Below are positions 1-5,363 of a stretch of DNA of 6,759 bases, one piece after another (positions within the stretch are counted from its first letter, which is position 1; each line of letters begins with the position of its first letter). Below the pieces are notes generated by a model. It ran no database searches, was not told the origin of the DNA, and saw only the letters and a program-made list of their open reading frames with translations. This DNA comes from Deltaproteobacteria bacterium (lineage in GTDB: Bacteria > Desulfobacterota > Desulfobacteria > Desulfobacterales > UBA11574). A program made the translations under genes and the position numbers. The stretch spans positions 1-6,759 of the forward strand of contig JAFCZV010000173.1 in the NCBI GenBank assembly GCA_019314155.1, written 5' to 3'.

Positions 1-98
1 TGATTTCCACTATACACCATCTGATTTTAGATGTCTACAAAAAAATGACGCTGTAGTACTAAGTGTGTCATCTCCAATTGAGTAGGGGTGTTTATAAA

Positions 99-131
99 GG
101 GTTCAAGGATTCAAGGGTTCAAGGGTTCGAG
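99..131. repeat. Four tandem 8-bp GGGTTCAA units
   Basis: The units are GGGTTCAA (99-106), GGATTCAA (107-114), GGGTTCAA (115-122) and GGGTTCGA (123-130), so two are identical and two differ by one base. A further GGGTTCAA sits at 268-275, followed by the related AGTTCAAG. The units have no spacers, so this is not a CRISPR array. It is a simple-sequence or intergenic repeat of unknown role. Confidence 0.8.
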
Positions 132-150
132 TGAAATGCTTAAAAAAATA

Positions 151-174
151 GGTTCCAAAGGATCCCTTGGAACC
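151..174. repeat. 24-bp near-perfect palindrome
   Basis: GGTTCCAA at 151-158 is the exact reverse complement of TTGGAACC at 167-174. The centre contains the palindrome GGATCC, so only one base pair (positions 159 and 166) breaks the symmetry of the whole 24 bp. No T-run follows on either strand, so it is not a canonical intrinsic terminator. It could be a protein-binding site or a repeat-family hairpin. Confidence 0.7.
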
Positions 175-182
175 TTGGACCC

Positions 183-207
183 TCTTCTCCAACTAAATTG
201 GAGAAGA
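183..207. repeat. Hairpin, 10-bp perfect stem with 5-nt loop
   Basis: TCTTCTCCAA (183-192) pairs perfectly with TTGGAGAAGA (198-207) around the loop CTAAA. It lies only 8 bases after the preceding palindrome. Neither strand has a T-tract after the stem, so a standard rho-independent terminator is unlikely. It may mark the 3' end of a transcript entering from the left, or belong to a dispersed intergenic repeat. Confidence 0.65.
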
Positions 208-218
208 ACCTTAACTGT

Positions 219-246
219 TTGACAAAAATTACCTTAATGTTATCTT
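219..246 (+). promoter_or_regulatory. Candidate sigma-70 promoter for the GNAT/racemase unit
   Basis: A perfect -35 box TTGACA at 219-224 is followed after 16 bases by TATCTT at 241-246, which matches four of six -10 positions. Transcription would start near 253 and leave a leader of about 210 bases before the ATG at 465. It is the best promoter-like sequence upstream of that gene, but the call rests on consensus matching alone. Confidence 0.4.
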
Positions 247-284
247 TATCCTAAACTGATCGGTTCTGGGTTCAAAGTTCAAGG

Positions 285-294
285 GGTTGCAACC
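285..294. repeat. 10-bp perfect palindrome GGTTGCAACC
   Basis: The palindrome is perfect. The flanking CGGTT at 261-265 can also pair with AACCG at 291-295, so alternative leader folds are possible downstream of the candidate promoter. It overlaps the possible ribosome binding sequence (AAGGGG, 281-286) of the small ORF at 297. The role is unknown. Confidence 0.35.
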
Positions 295-296
295 GA

Positions 297-374
297 ATGA
301 AACTGCTTAGAATATTGATCAAATTCCGGAATGCCTGCCATAACCTATTGGGTGGAATGGTTTTGAAACCATGA
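297..374 (+). CDS. Possible 25-residue small ORF in the leader
   Basis: An ATG at 297 opens 25 codons ending in TGA at 372-374. A Shine-Dalgarno-like AAGGGG at 281-286 lies 10 bases upstream, and the candidate promoter at 219-246 would place the ORF inside the leader of the GNAT gene. The product begins MKLLRILIKF and is rich in basic and hydrophobic residues. It resembles no family I recognise. Short ORFs of this size arise often by chance, so it is only a candidate leader peptide or small protein. Confidence 0.15.
   Translation: MKLLRILIKFRNACHNLLGGMVLKP
357..372. repeat. Inverted repeat, 7-bp arms
   Basis: ATGGTTT (357-363) and AAACCAT (366-372) are perfect inverted arms separated by TG. 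The element lies about 90 bases upstream of the GNAT start. It could be an operator for a dimeric regulator, but it also overlaps the end of the possible small ORF, and nothing else supports function. Confidence 0.3.
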
Positions 375-464
375 TGAAGCCGGTATCACATTGATGCGAG
401 CTGTTTGAGATTTTTTCAAGGCATAACAGTTGAAATTGCCGGTTATTTTTTCAGGAGATTTAAG

Positions 465-860
465 ATGATTGAATTGAAAAGAATAAAAAAGATCGATGAT
501 TTTAAGAAAATAACCGAAATTCAGAGAAGTGCCTGGGGTTTTTTAGATCTTGATATCGAGCCCCATCACGTGATGACCCGGGTCCAGAAATATGGCGGAC
601 TGGTACAGGGACTCTTCTATAACAGCGAATTGGCCGGTTATACTTATGCGCTCATCGGCAAATGGGACAAAGAGTACTTTGTCTATTCCCACCAGACCGC
701 GGTAAAGAAAGAGCACCAGGACAAAGGGTTCGGCTTTTTGCTGAAAAAAGCACAAAGAGACGAAGTTCAAAAAATGGGATACCATTTGATGCGTTGGAAT
801 TTCGATCCCCTGGAATCCATGAATGCCTTTTTTAAAATTTCGATCCCCTGGAATCCATGA
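465..860 (+). CDS. GNAT acyltransferase (COG3375-like), N-terminal part, frameshifted
   Basis: This is the first 131 codons of a GNAT-superfamily acyltransferase. The start is ATG 465, because AGGAG at 453-457 sits 7 bases upstream; a TTG at 405 in the same frame lacks such support. Residues 76-100 carry the acyl-CoA-binding motif A, with Gln85-Asp-Lys-Gly-Phe-Gly90. Residues 111-123 (WNFDPLESMNAFF) match the W-x-FDPL-x-x-x-NA signature I associate with COG3375 proteins. After residue 123 the frame reads KISIPWNP and stops, because 38 bases are duplicated in tandem at 798-873. The conserved sequence continues in another frame from 857. With one copy removed, the gene would encode about 259 residues, a normal length for the family. 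The next gene is a racemase/OSBS-type enzyme, which suggests that amino acids, with succinyl-CoA as donor, are the substrates. As written, this is a truncated protein. Confidence 0.8.
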   Translation: MIELKRIKKIDDFKKITEIQRSAWGFLDLDIEPHHVMTRVQKYGGLVQGLFYNSELAGYTYALIGKWDKEYFVYSHQTAVKKEHQDKGFGFLLKKAQRDEVQKMGYHLMRWNFDPLESMNAFFKISIPWNP

Positions 861-873
861 ATGCCTTTTTTAA
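798..873. repeat. Perfect 38-bp tandem duplication inside the GNAT gene
   Basis: Bases 798-835 are repeated exactly at 836-873. The match stops on both sides exactly at the unit length, so no extra bases are shared at the junction. Because 38 is not a multiple of three, it breaks the reading frame. Removing one copy joins WNFDPLESMNAFF directly to NIHRLGII, the expected continuation for this family. The cause is either a very recent mutation or contig ends joined without merging their overlap. Confidence 0.95.
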
Positions 874-1282
874 TATCCACCGGCTTGGCATTATCAGCGT
901 TGAATATGAAAGAGATATCTACGGAACCGGAGAAAGCGGCCTCCACAAAGGGCTCCCTACGGACAGGCTGATCTCCACCTGGAAACTCGATTCGGATCGG
1001 GTTGAAAAAAAAATGGAAAAAAAAGATCCGTCTATTCTGGAAGATATCCCCGAAGAAAATCTGGAAAATTTTTCAAACGACACGGCTTACATCGAAATTC
1101 CCAAAAATATACGGGCATTGAAAGAGACGCGTTTAAGCGAGGCCATTGAATGGCGGATGAAAACGCGGTATCTTTTTGAATCGGCCTTCCAGAAAGGTTA
1201 TGTTGTCGAAGATTTCGTATTTTCCAAGGATAAACAGAGAGTTTTTTATAAGTTATACAATCGGGAAGCGATTGTAGATTAA
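857..1282 (+). CDS. GNAT acyltransferase (COG3375-like), C-terminal part
   Basis: This frame carries the rest of the acyltransferase interrupted upstream. It begins MNAFFNIHRLGII, continues through a Y-x4-IYG segment (residues 17-23) and a GLPTDRL-x3-W segment (32-42), both typical of COG3375 proteins, and ends in a charged helical tail. The ATG at 857 overlaps the stop of the upstream fragment by four bases (ATGA). It lies inside the second copy of the 38-bp duplication and has no ribosome binding site of its own. I therefore read this as the second half of one broken gene rather than a separate gene. The stop codon TAA at 1280-1282 overlaps the Shine-Dalgarno sequence of the following racemase-like gene, so the two genes are co-transcribed and probably translationally coupled. 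Confidence 0.75.
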   Translation: MNAFFNIHRLGIISVEYERDIYGTGESGLHKGLPTDRLISTWKLDSDRVEKKMEKKDPSILEDIPEENLENFSNDTAYIEIPKNIRALKETRLSEAIEWRMKTRYLFESAFQKGYVVEDFVFSKDKQRVFYKLYNREAIVD

Positions 1283-1296
1283 GGAGAAAACAATAG

Positions 1297-2415
1297 GTGA
1301 AACGAATTAAAAAGATCGACTCGGTAGACATGTATGTTGTGAGGCTGCCTCTGGTCAAACCTTTTGAAACCAGCTTTTCCGTCCAGACCCACAGAGAGGC
1401 ATTGCTTTTAAAAATCACTTCGGACGACGTTTCCGGGTGGGGAGAGTGCGTCACTGCGCCGGATCCTTACTACTGTTACGAAACCAATTCCACATCATCG
1501 GACATCATAAAAGATTTTTTGATCCCCATTCTGATGACCCTGAAAAGCTTTTCCATTGAAACAGTGTTGCAAAAATTTGACCGGATTAGAGGGCACAATA
1601 TGGCAAAAGCTGCTGTGGAAAATGCCCTGCTGGACCTTTTAGCCAGACAGTATGGAATGCCGCTGTTTCAACTGATCGGGGGAGAAGACCAAAAAATTAT
1701 GTCCGGAATCAGTATTGGAATCAAAGACGATATGGACAATCTTTTTGAATCGATTCAAGGAGCCAGTGACAAAAAATACCACCGGATCAAAATAAAAATT
1801 AAAAAAGGCAAAGATGTCGAAATACTGAAAGCAGTTCGCAAGACTTTTCCCTTCATACGCCTGATGGCCGATGCAAATGCCGATTACGCTCTCGAAGATA
1901 TCCACATTTTGAAACAGTTCGATGCATTTGATCTCATGATGATCGAACAACCGTTGAACTACGATGACATCTATTTTCATTCATTCCTACAAAAAAAAAT
2001 CGATACGCCGGTGTGTCTCGACGAATCCATAAAGAATCTCAACGATGCAAAAACTGCTGTAGCGCTTGGAAGCTGTAAAATAATCAATATCAAACAGGGA
2101 CGCGTGGGCGGAATGATGACATCTAAAGCGATTGCTGCGTACTGCACAGACAAAAATATCGGCGTCTGGTCAGGGGGTATGCTGGAAACCGGGATCGGAA
2201 GAGCCTTCAACATTCATCTTCAAACACTTCCTGGGTTTGTCCTTCCGGGCGACACATCTGAAACCTCACGATATTTTACTGAAGATATCGTTGACAAGCC
2301 CGTGGTTCTGGAACCGGACGGCTTCATAAAAATCCCTGATGGGTTTGGAACCGGTGTAAATGTCCTTTCTGAAAAACTCGACCGGTTTAAGATTTTCCAT
2401 GCAAGAATAGTGTGA
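1297..2415 (+). CDS. Enolase-superfamily OSBS / N-succinylamino acid racemase-type enzyme
   Basis: A 372-residue member of the muconate-lactonizing subgroup of the enolase superfamily. The N-terminal capping domain (about 1-130) is followed by the barrel domain. All expected catalytic and metal residues are visible: Lys165 and Lys167 in RIKIKIKKG, Mg2+ ligands Asp192 (DAN), Glu217 (IEQPL) and Asp242 (CLDES), and Lys266 (NIKQGRVGG). A loop SGGMLETGIGRA (292-303) is typical of the N-succinylamino acid racemase / o-succinylbenzoate synthase group. Length and spacing agree with that family, and the enzyme is predicted to be cytoplasmic and intact. The start is GTG 1297, with AAGGAG at 1281-1286 ten bases upstream. 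It follows a GNAT acyltransferase gene, a pairing known from the operon that converts D- to L-amino acids through N-succinyl intermediates, so racemase function is likely. Menaquinone synthesis (MenC) remains possible because members of this group can do both. No M20-type hydrolase and no other men gene is in the window. Confidence 0.85.
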   Translation: MKRIKKIDSVDMYVVRLPLVKPFETSFSVQTHREALLLKITSDDVSGWGECVTAPDPYYCYETNSTSSDIIKDFLIPILMTLKSFSIETVLQKFDRIRGHNMAKAAVENALLDLLARQYGMPLFQLIGGEDQKIMSGISIGIKDDMDNLFESIQGASDKKYHRIKIKIKKGKDVEILKAVRKTFPFIRLMADANADYALEDIHILKQFDAFDLMMIEQPLNYDDIYFHSFLQKKIDTPVCLDESIKNLNDAKTAVALGSCKIINIKQGRVGGMMTSKAIAAYCTDKNIGVWSGGMLETGIGRAFNIHLQTLPGFVLPGDTSETSRYFTEDIVDKPVVLEPDGFIKIPDGFGTGVNVLSEKLDRFKIFHARIV

Positions 2416-2575
2416 CCTGACTGTTTCGGTAACTTCATTATCCGTCAATTTAGGATTTACGTAACAAAAAACAGGTTTTTTATCCGCCCATGATTTGTTG
2501 AAAAATGGCATAAATATGTAATAACTTATTGAGATAAAGAGTTTTTTGAAAAACGCATCGTCAAGTTAAGAAGAC

Positions 2576-2600
2576 AGAGGTTAATGACAGACCTTTTTTT
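2576..2600 (+). terminator. Weak intrinsic terminator candidate
   Basis: AGAGGT (2576-2581) can pair with ACCTTT (2591-2596), including one G-T pair, around a 9-base loop. The run of seven T at 2594-2600 follows directly. The stem is short, so the prediction is weak, but it lies where transcription from the racemase unit should end, just before the next promoter. Confidence 0.35.
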
Positions 2601-2601
2601 A

Positions 2602-2631
2602 TTGACACCTAACTAATTATGAATCTATATC
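2602..2631 (+). promoter_or_regulatory. Candidate sigma-70 promoter for the oxidoreductase operon
   Basis: A perfect TTGACA at 2602-2607 is followed after 18 bases by TATATC at 2626-2631 (four of six -10 positions). Transcription would begin near 2638 and give a leader of about 110 bases before the gamma-subunit gene. It starts two bases after the T-run of the candidate terminator. Confidence 0.4.
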
Positions 2632-2665
2632 CTTAAAAAAACATGCGGAGCAAAAGAATCCGGTT

Positions 2666-2696
2666 TTGATTGCCCCGGAAAGGAATTTGTTATAAT
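2666..2696 (+). promoter_or_regulatory. Second candidate promoter with a consensus -10 box
   Basis: TATAAT at 2691-2696 is a perfect -10 box. The best -35 is TTGATT at 2666-2671, with a long 19-base spacer. Transcription would start near 2703, about 45 bases before the gamma-subunit ATG. It is an alternative to, or works alongside, the promoter at 2602; the weak -35 could imply need of an activator. Confidence 0.35.
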
Positions 2697-2712
2697 CGGA
2701 GTGTGTAGCGTT

Positions 2713-2733
2713 GTTAATACACTAAAGTTAATA
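2713..2733. repeat. Direct repeat GTTAATA, 14-bp period
   Basis: GTTAATA occurs at 2713-2719 and 2727-2733, just downstream of the second candidate promoter and upstream of the gamma-subunit ribosome binding site. A 7-bp direct repeat in AT-rich DNA can easily be chance; it is recorded as a possible regulator site. Confidence 0.2.
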
Positions 2734-2747
2734 ATAGGGTGAAAAAT

Positions 2748-3290
2748 ATGATTGAAATTAGAATACACGGTCGAGGCGGACAGGGAAATGTTGCCGCTGC
2801 AGAACTTTTGTCTATTGCTGCCTTCAAGGACGGCAAGTTTGCCCAGGCTTTCCCTTCTTTTGGAGCGGAACGAATCGGTGCCCCCGTCATGGCCTTTGTT
2901 AGAATTGATGACAAAAAAGTTCGCACCCGTGAAGATGTACGGACGCCGGATTATCTGATCGTCCAGGACTCTTTTTTAATTGAGACCGTGCCTGTATTGG
3001 ACGGGCTTAAACCGGATGGTTTGATCCTGGTAAACTCGGAAAAAAAACCCGAGGAATTGCAACTCAAAACCACTGCATCCGTGGAAACCATTTCTGCCAC
3101 TGAAATTGCGCTGGAGATCATCGGCAGACCCATACCCAACGCGGTGATGATCGGTGCATTTTGTACCATTACCGGTCTGGTGAGCCTGGATGCAGTGCAG
3201 GAAGCGATCATGGGAAAATTTCCCGGCAGGGTTGGTGAAAACAATGTGGCTGCCCTTGAACGGGCCCATGAAATAATGCAAAAGAGGTAG
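2748..3290 (+). CDS. 2-oxoacid:acceptor oxidoreductase, gamma subunit
   Basis: A 180-residue gamma (PorC-type) subunit of the thiamine-diphosphate, CoA-dependent 2-oxoacid oxidoreductase family. It shows the family hallmarks in order: RIHGRGGQG near the N-terminus (5-13), FPSFGAERIGAPV (35-47), a PDYLIVQD segment (67-74) and PNAVMIGA (130-137). This subunit forms part of the CoA-side domain of the soluble cytoplasmic complex. I chose ATG 2748 because AGGGTGA at 2736-2742 is a suitable ribosome binding site; a GTG at 2739 in frame lies within that site. It is the first gene of a compact operon, four bases before the alpha gene, whose ribosome binding site AGAGGT lies within this gene's last codons. 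In many PFOR-type operons a small ferredoxin-like delta gene follows gamma; here alpha follows directly. Confidence 0.92.
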   Translation: MIEIRIHGRGGQGNVAAAELLSIAAFKDGKFAQAFPSFGAERIGAPVMAFVRIDDKKVRTREDVRTPDYLIVQDSFLIETVPVLDGLKPDGLILVNSEKKPEELQLKTTASVETISATEIALEIIGRPIPNAVMIGAFCTITGLVSLDAVQEAIMGKFPGRVGENNVAALERAHEIMQKR

Positions 3291-3294
3291 TTTC

Positions 3295-4470
3295 ATGCTT
3301 AAACAAATCGAAGGATCTCGTGCTGTTGCGGAATTTGTGGCCATGTGCCGGCCCGATGTGATTTCCGCCTATCCGATTACCCCTCAAACCCACATTGTAG
3401 AAGATCTGTCCATGATTTGCGGCCAGGGGAAACTGGATGCGGAATTTGTTAATGTGGAGAGTGAATTTTCCGCTGCATCGGTTGTCCTGGGGGCAAGCGC
3501 GGCCGGTGCCCGAGCCTACTCGGCAACCTCATCCCAGGGACTTTTATTAATGTGCGAGGTCATTTATTGCATTGCCGGGATGCGATTGCCCATTGTTTTG
3601 ACATGCGCCAATCGTGCCATATCCGCGCCGCTCAGCATCTGGAACGATCAACAGGACTCCATGGCGATAAGAGATGCGGGCTGGATTCAGCTTCACGCAG
3701 AGGACAACCAGGAAGCAGCTGATTTGCATATACAGGCCTTCAAAATTGCCGAGGAAACCAGCCTGCCGGTGATGGTCTGTATGGACGGCTTTATTCTGAC
3801 CCATGCTTATGAACCGGTGGACATCCCCGAACCCAAAGAGGTCGACCATTTCCTGCCCCCATTTACGCCGAAAAATATCGTTGATCCCAGATCACCCAAG
3901 GGCTTCGGTCTGTTTGCGGATCCAAGGTTTTATCTGGAAACGCGCTATATTCTACACAGAGCCCTGGAAAAATCAGAAGAGACCATTAAAAATGTCAGCT
4001 CTCAATTTGCCAAGACTTTTGGCAGGGACAGCGGGGGTTTCATCAAAACTTATAAACTTAAAGACGCAGACCTGGTCATTGTCTCCATGGGTTCTGTGGT
4101 GGGCACCATCAAGGAACTCATCGACCAGATGGAAGAAGAGGGGAAAAAAGTGGGACTCGTACAAATATGTTCCTACCGCCCGTTCCCCAGGCATGAAATT
4201 TACAATGTCTTAAAAGACAAAATGAACATCGTTGTGCTTGAAAAATCGGTTTCTTTGGGAAGAGGCGGCATCCTTGCCAGTGATATCCGCTGGTCGTTTC
4301 CCAGAGCAGAGAAAAAGGATCGTAACATCAGCAGTTTCATTGCCGGTTTGGGAGGCCGCAACATACCCATGGATGACTTGCGGTATATGGTTGAAAAAGT
4401 CGAAAAAGAGCCGGTTGAATTGGAATTTTTAGGCCTAAAAAAAGAATTGATATCTGAGAAGGATTTATAA
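3295..4470 (+). CDS. 2-oxoacid:acceptor oxidoreductase, alpha subunit
   Basis: A 391-residue alpha (PorA-type) subunit, of normal length. The N-terminal pyrimidine-binding TPP domain contains YPITPQT (26-32), the VESE glutamates (54-57), TSSQG (78-82) and the strongly conserved NRAISAPLSIWND (106-118), followed by RDAGW (126-130). A transketolase-C-like domain begins near residue 260 (DLVIVSMGS) and includes CSYRPFP, as in PorA proteins. With the beta subunit it forms the active site that decarboxylates a 2-oxoacid oxidatively to an acyl-CoA. ATG 3295 has AGAGGT (3283-3288) six bases upstream. The substrate (pyruvate, branched-chain 2-oxoacids, an aryl-glyoxylate or other) cannot be decided from these motifs. 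The stop is two bases before the beta-subunit start, which supports co-expression. Confidence 0.93.
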   Translation: MLKQIEGSRAVAEFVAMCRPDVISAYPITPQTHIVEDLSMICGQGKLDAEFVNVESEFSAASVVLGASAAGARAYSATSSQGLLLMCEVIYCIAGMRLPIVLTCANRAISAPLSIWNDQQDSMAIRDAGWIQLHAEDNQEAADLHIQAFKIAEETSLPVMVCMDGFILTHAYEPVDIPEPKEVDHFLPPFTPKNIVDPRSPKGFGLFADPRFYLETRYILHRALEKSEETIKNVSSQFAKTFGRDSGGFIKTYKLKDADLVIVSMGSVVGTIKELIDQMEEEGKKVGLVQICSYRPFPRHEIYNVLKDKMNIVVLEKSVSLGRGGILASDIRWSFPRAEKKDRNISSFIAGLGGRNIPMDDLRYMVEKVEKEPVELEFLGLKKELISEKDL

Positions 4471-4472
4471 TC

Positions 4473-5363
4473 ATGGAACAAAGCGCTGAAGAACTCAACA
4501 CCGTAGAGAAAAAGGATTTATTTACCAGTGGGCATCGGGCCTGCGGCGGATGCGGACAGGCTCTTGCCGCCCGTTTGGTGGCCGATGCATCCGGTGAAAA
4601 TACCATTGCCTGCGTGGCCACGGGGTGTCTGGAAGTATTCAGCGCACCTTACCCCGACCCTTCCTGGCGCATTCCCTTTTTGCACAGTCTTTTCGAGAAT
4701 GCGGCAGCGGTTGCCTCCGGGGTGGAAGCAGCATACAAGGCATTGAACAAAGGGCCGGTTAACATCATCGCACAGGGGGGTGACGGCAGTACGGCCGATA
4801 TTGGGTTTCAATCCATAAGCGGCATGTTTGAACGGGGCCATAACGTTCTTTATGTTTGTTATGACAATGAAGCTTATATGAATACAGGTGTTCAACGTTC
4901 CAGCTTTACACCCTATGGCGCAAAAACCAGCACAACGCCCATGGGGAACACCACCCGCAAGAAAAACATGCCCCTGATTGCAGCCGATCACGGCATTCCG
5001 TATGTCGCCACCGCGACGGTGGATGATTTTCGAGATCTTCAGCGCAAGGTAAAAACAGCGCTTTCCATTGAAGGTCCAAAATACATCCACATCCTCGCTC
5101 CCTGCCCTCTGGGATGGGGTCATCATGGAGAACTTACGGTCGAGATATGCCGGCTGGCCAAAGATACCGGTATATTTCCCATATATGAAATTATCCAAGG
5201 AAAAGTGACGAATGTAAGGAAAATTCCCACAAAAGTTCCGGTGGAAGAATATTTGAAATTGCAGGGTCGCTTCAAGCACCTTTTCAAAAAGGGCGAACCC
5301 ACACCGGAAGTGGCTGAAATTCAGAAAATCGCCAACCAAAACATAGAGAGGTTTAATTTATAA
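4473..5363 (+). CDS. 2-oxoacid:acceptor oxidoreductase, beta subunit (TPP and [4Fe-4S])
   Basis: A 296-residue beta (PorB-type) subunit. The TPP/Mg2+ motif is complete: GDGS at 103-106, then about 25 residues later YDNEAYMNTG at 130-139. Four cysteines in family positions, Cys24 and Cys27 (CGGC), Cys52 and Cys211 (APCPLGW), should bind the [4Fe-4S] cluster that takes electrons from the TPP intermediate. The ATG at 4473 is preceded by GAGAAGGA (4456-4463) within the end of the alpha gene. The stop codon TAA (5361-5363) shares one base with the ATG of the next gene, and GAGAGG (5346-5351) inside this gene serves that start, so translational coupling is likely. Together with gamma and alpha it makes a complete catalytic core. 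A long open frame on the opposite strand is a shadow of this gene. Confidence 0.94.
   Translation: MEQSAEELNTVEKKDLFTSGHRACGGCGQALAARLVADASGENTIACVATGCLEVFSAPYPDPSWRIPFLHSLFENAAAVASGVEAAYKALNKGPVNIIAQGGDGSTADIGFQSISGMFERGHNVLYVCYDNEAYMNTGVQRSSFTPYGAKTSTTPMGNTTRKKNMPLIAADHGIPYVATATVDDFRDLQRKVKTALSIEGPKYIHILAPCPLGWGHHGELTVEICRLAKDTGIFPIYEIIQGKVTNVRKIPTKVPVEEYLKLQGRFKHLFKKGEPTPEVAEIQKIANQNIERFNL

Larger units (their letters stand above)
1..464. other. Upstream region without a confident gene
   Basis: No reading frame of gene size with a start and ribosome binding site is visible on either strand. Two + frames are open from the left edge but stop at about 56 and 85; either could be the tail of a gene lying outside the window, and neither is recognisable. 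The stretch holds four GGGTTCAA-type repeats, two hairpins, a candidate promoter, a small inverted repeat and one possible 25-codon ORF, each listed separately. It is probably a spacer between transcription units plus the leader of the downstream GNAT/racemase unit. Confidence 0.7.
2416..2747. other. Intergenic region between the racemase and oxidoreductase units
   Basis: No gene of convincing size is present on either strand. The region is AT-rich. It holds two small A/T inverted repeats (2466-2481, AAAAAAC/GTTTTTT; 2541-2554, GTTTTT/AAAAAC), an 11-bp palindrome AATAACTTATT (2520-2530), a weak terminator-like hairpin, two promoter-like sequences and a short direct repeat. It probably separates two independent transcription units. 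Confidence 0.7.

Noticed and set aside
2..85. 3' end of an upstream gene read in an open + frame
   Set aside because: Twenty-seven codons with no recognisable motif; another frame is also open over part of it. Cannot be supported from this window.
99..131. CRISPR-like array
   Set aside because: The units are 8 bp and directly adjacent, without spacers.
115..140. tRNA fragment, because GGGTTCGAG resembles a T-arm
   Set aside because: No acceptor stem, anticodon arm or matching T-stem can be drawn; the string is part of the octamer repeat.
405..464. N-terminal extension of the GNAT protein from a TTG at 405
   Set aside because: ATG 465 has AGGAG seven bases upstream, and the extension MRFFQGITVEIAGYFFRRF is not part of the GNAT fold.
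828..860. Programmed -1 frameshift at the T6/A4 run to join the GNAT halves
   Set aside because: A -1 slip at the T-run meets a TAA stop at 833-835, and later positions do not form a canonical slippery heptamer in the right phase. The exact duplication explains the frame change fully.
2466..2481. AAAAAAC/GTTTTTT inverted repeat as terminator of the racemase gene
   Set aside because: The stem is almost entirely A-T with a two-base loop and would be unstable; the hairpin at 2576-2600 with a T-run is the better, though still weak, candidate.
2739..2747. GTG 2739 as start of the gamma subunit
   Set aside because: This GTG is part of the likely ribosome binding sequence for ATG 2748, and it has no suitable site of its own upstream.
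4518..5339. A 273-codon open frame on the - strand opposite the beta-subunit gene
   Set aside because: The + strand encodes a complete beta subunit with TPP and cysteine motifs. The antisense product has no recognisable domain and is a codon-bias shadow.
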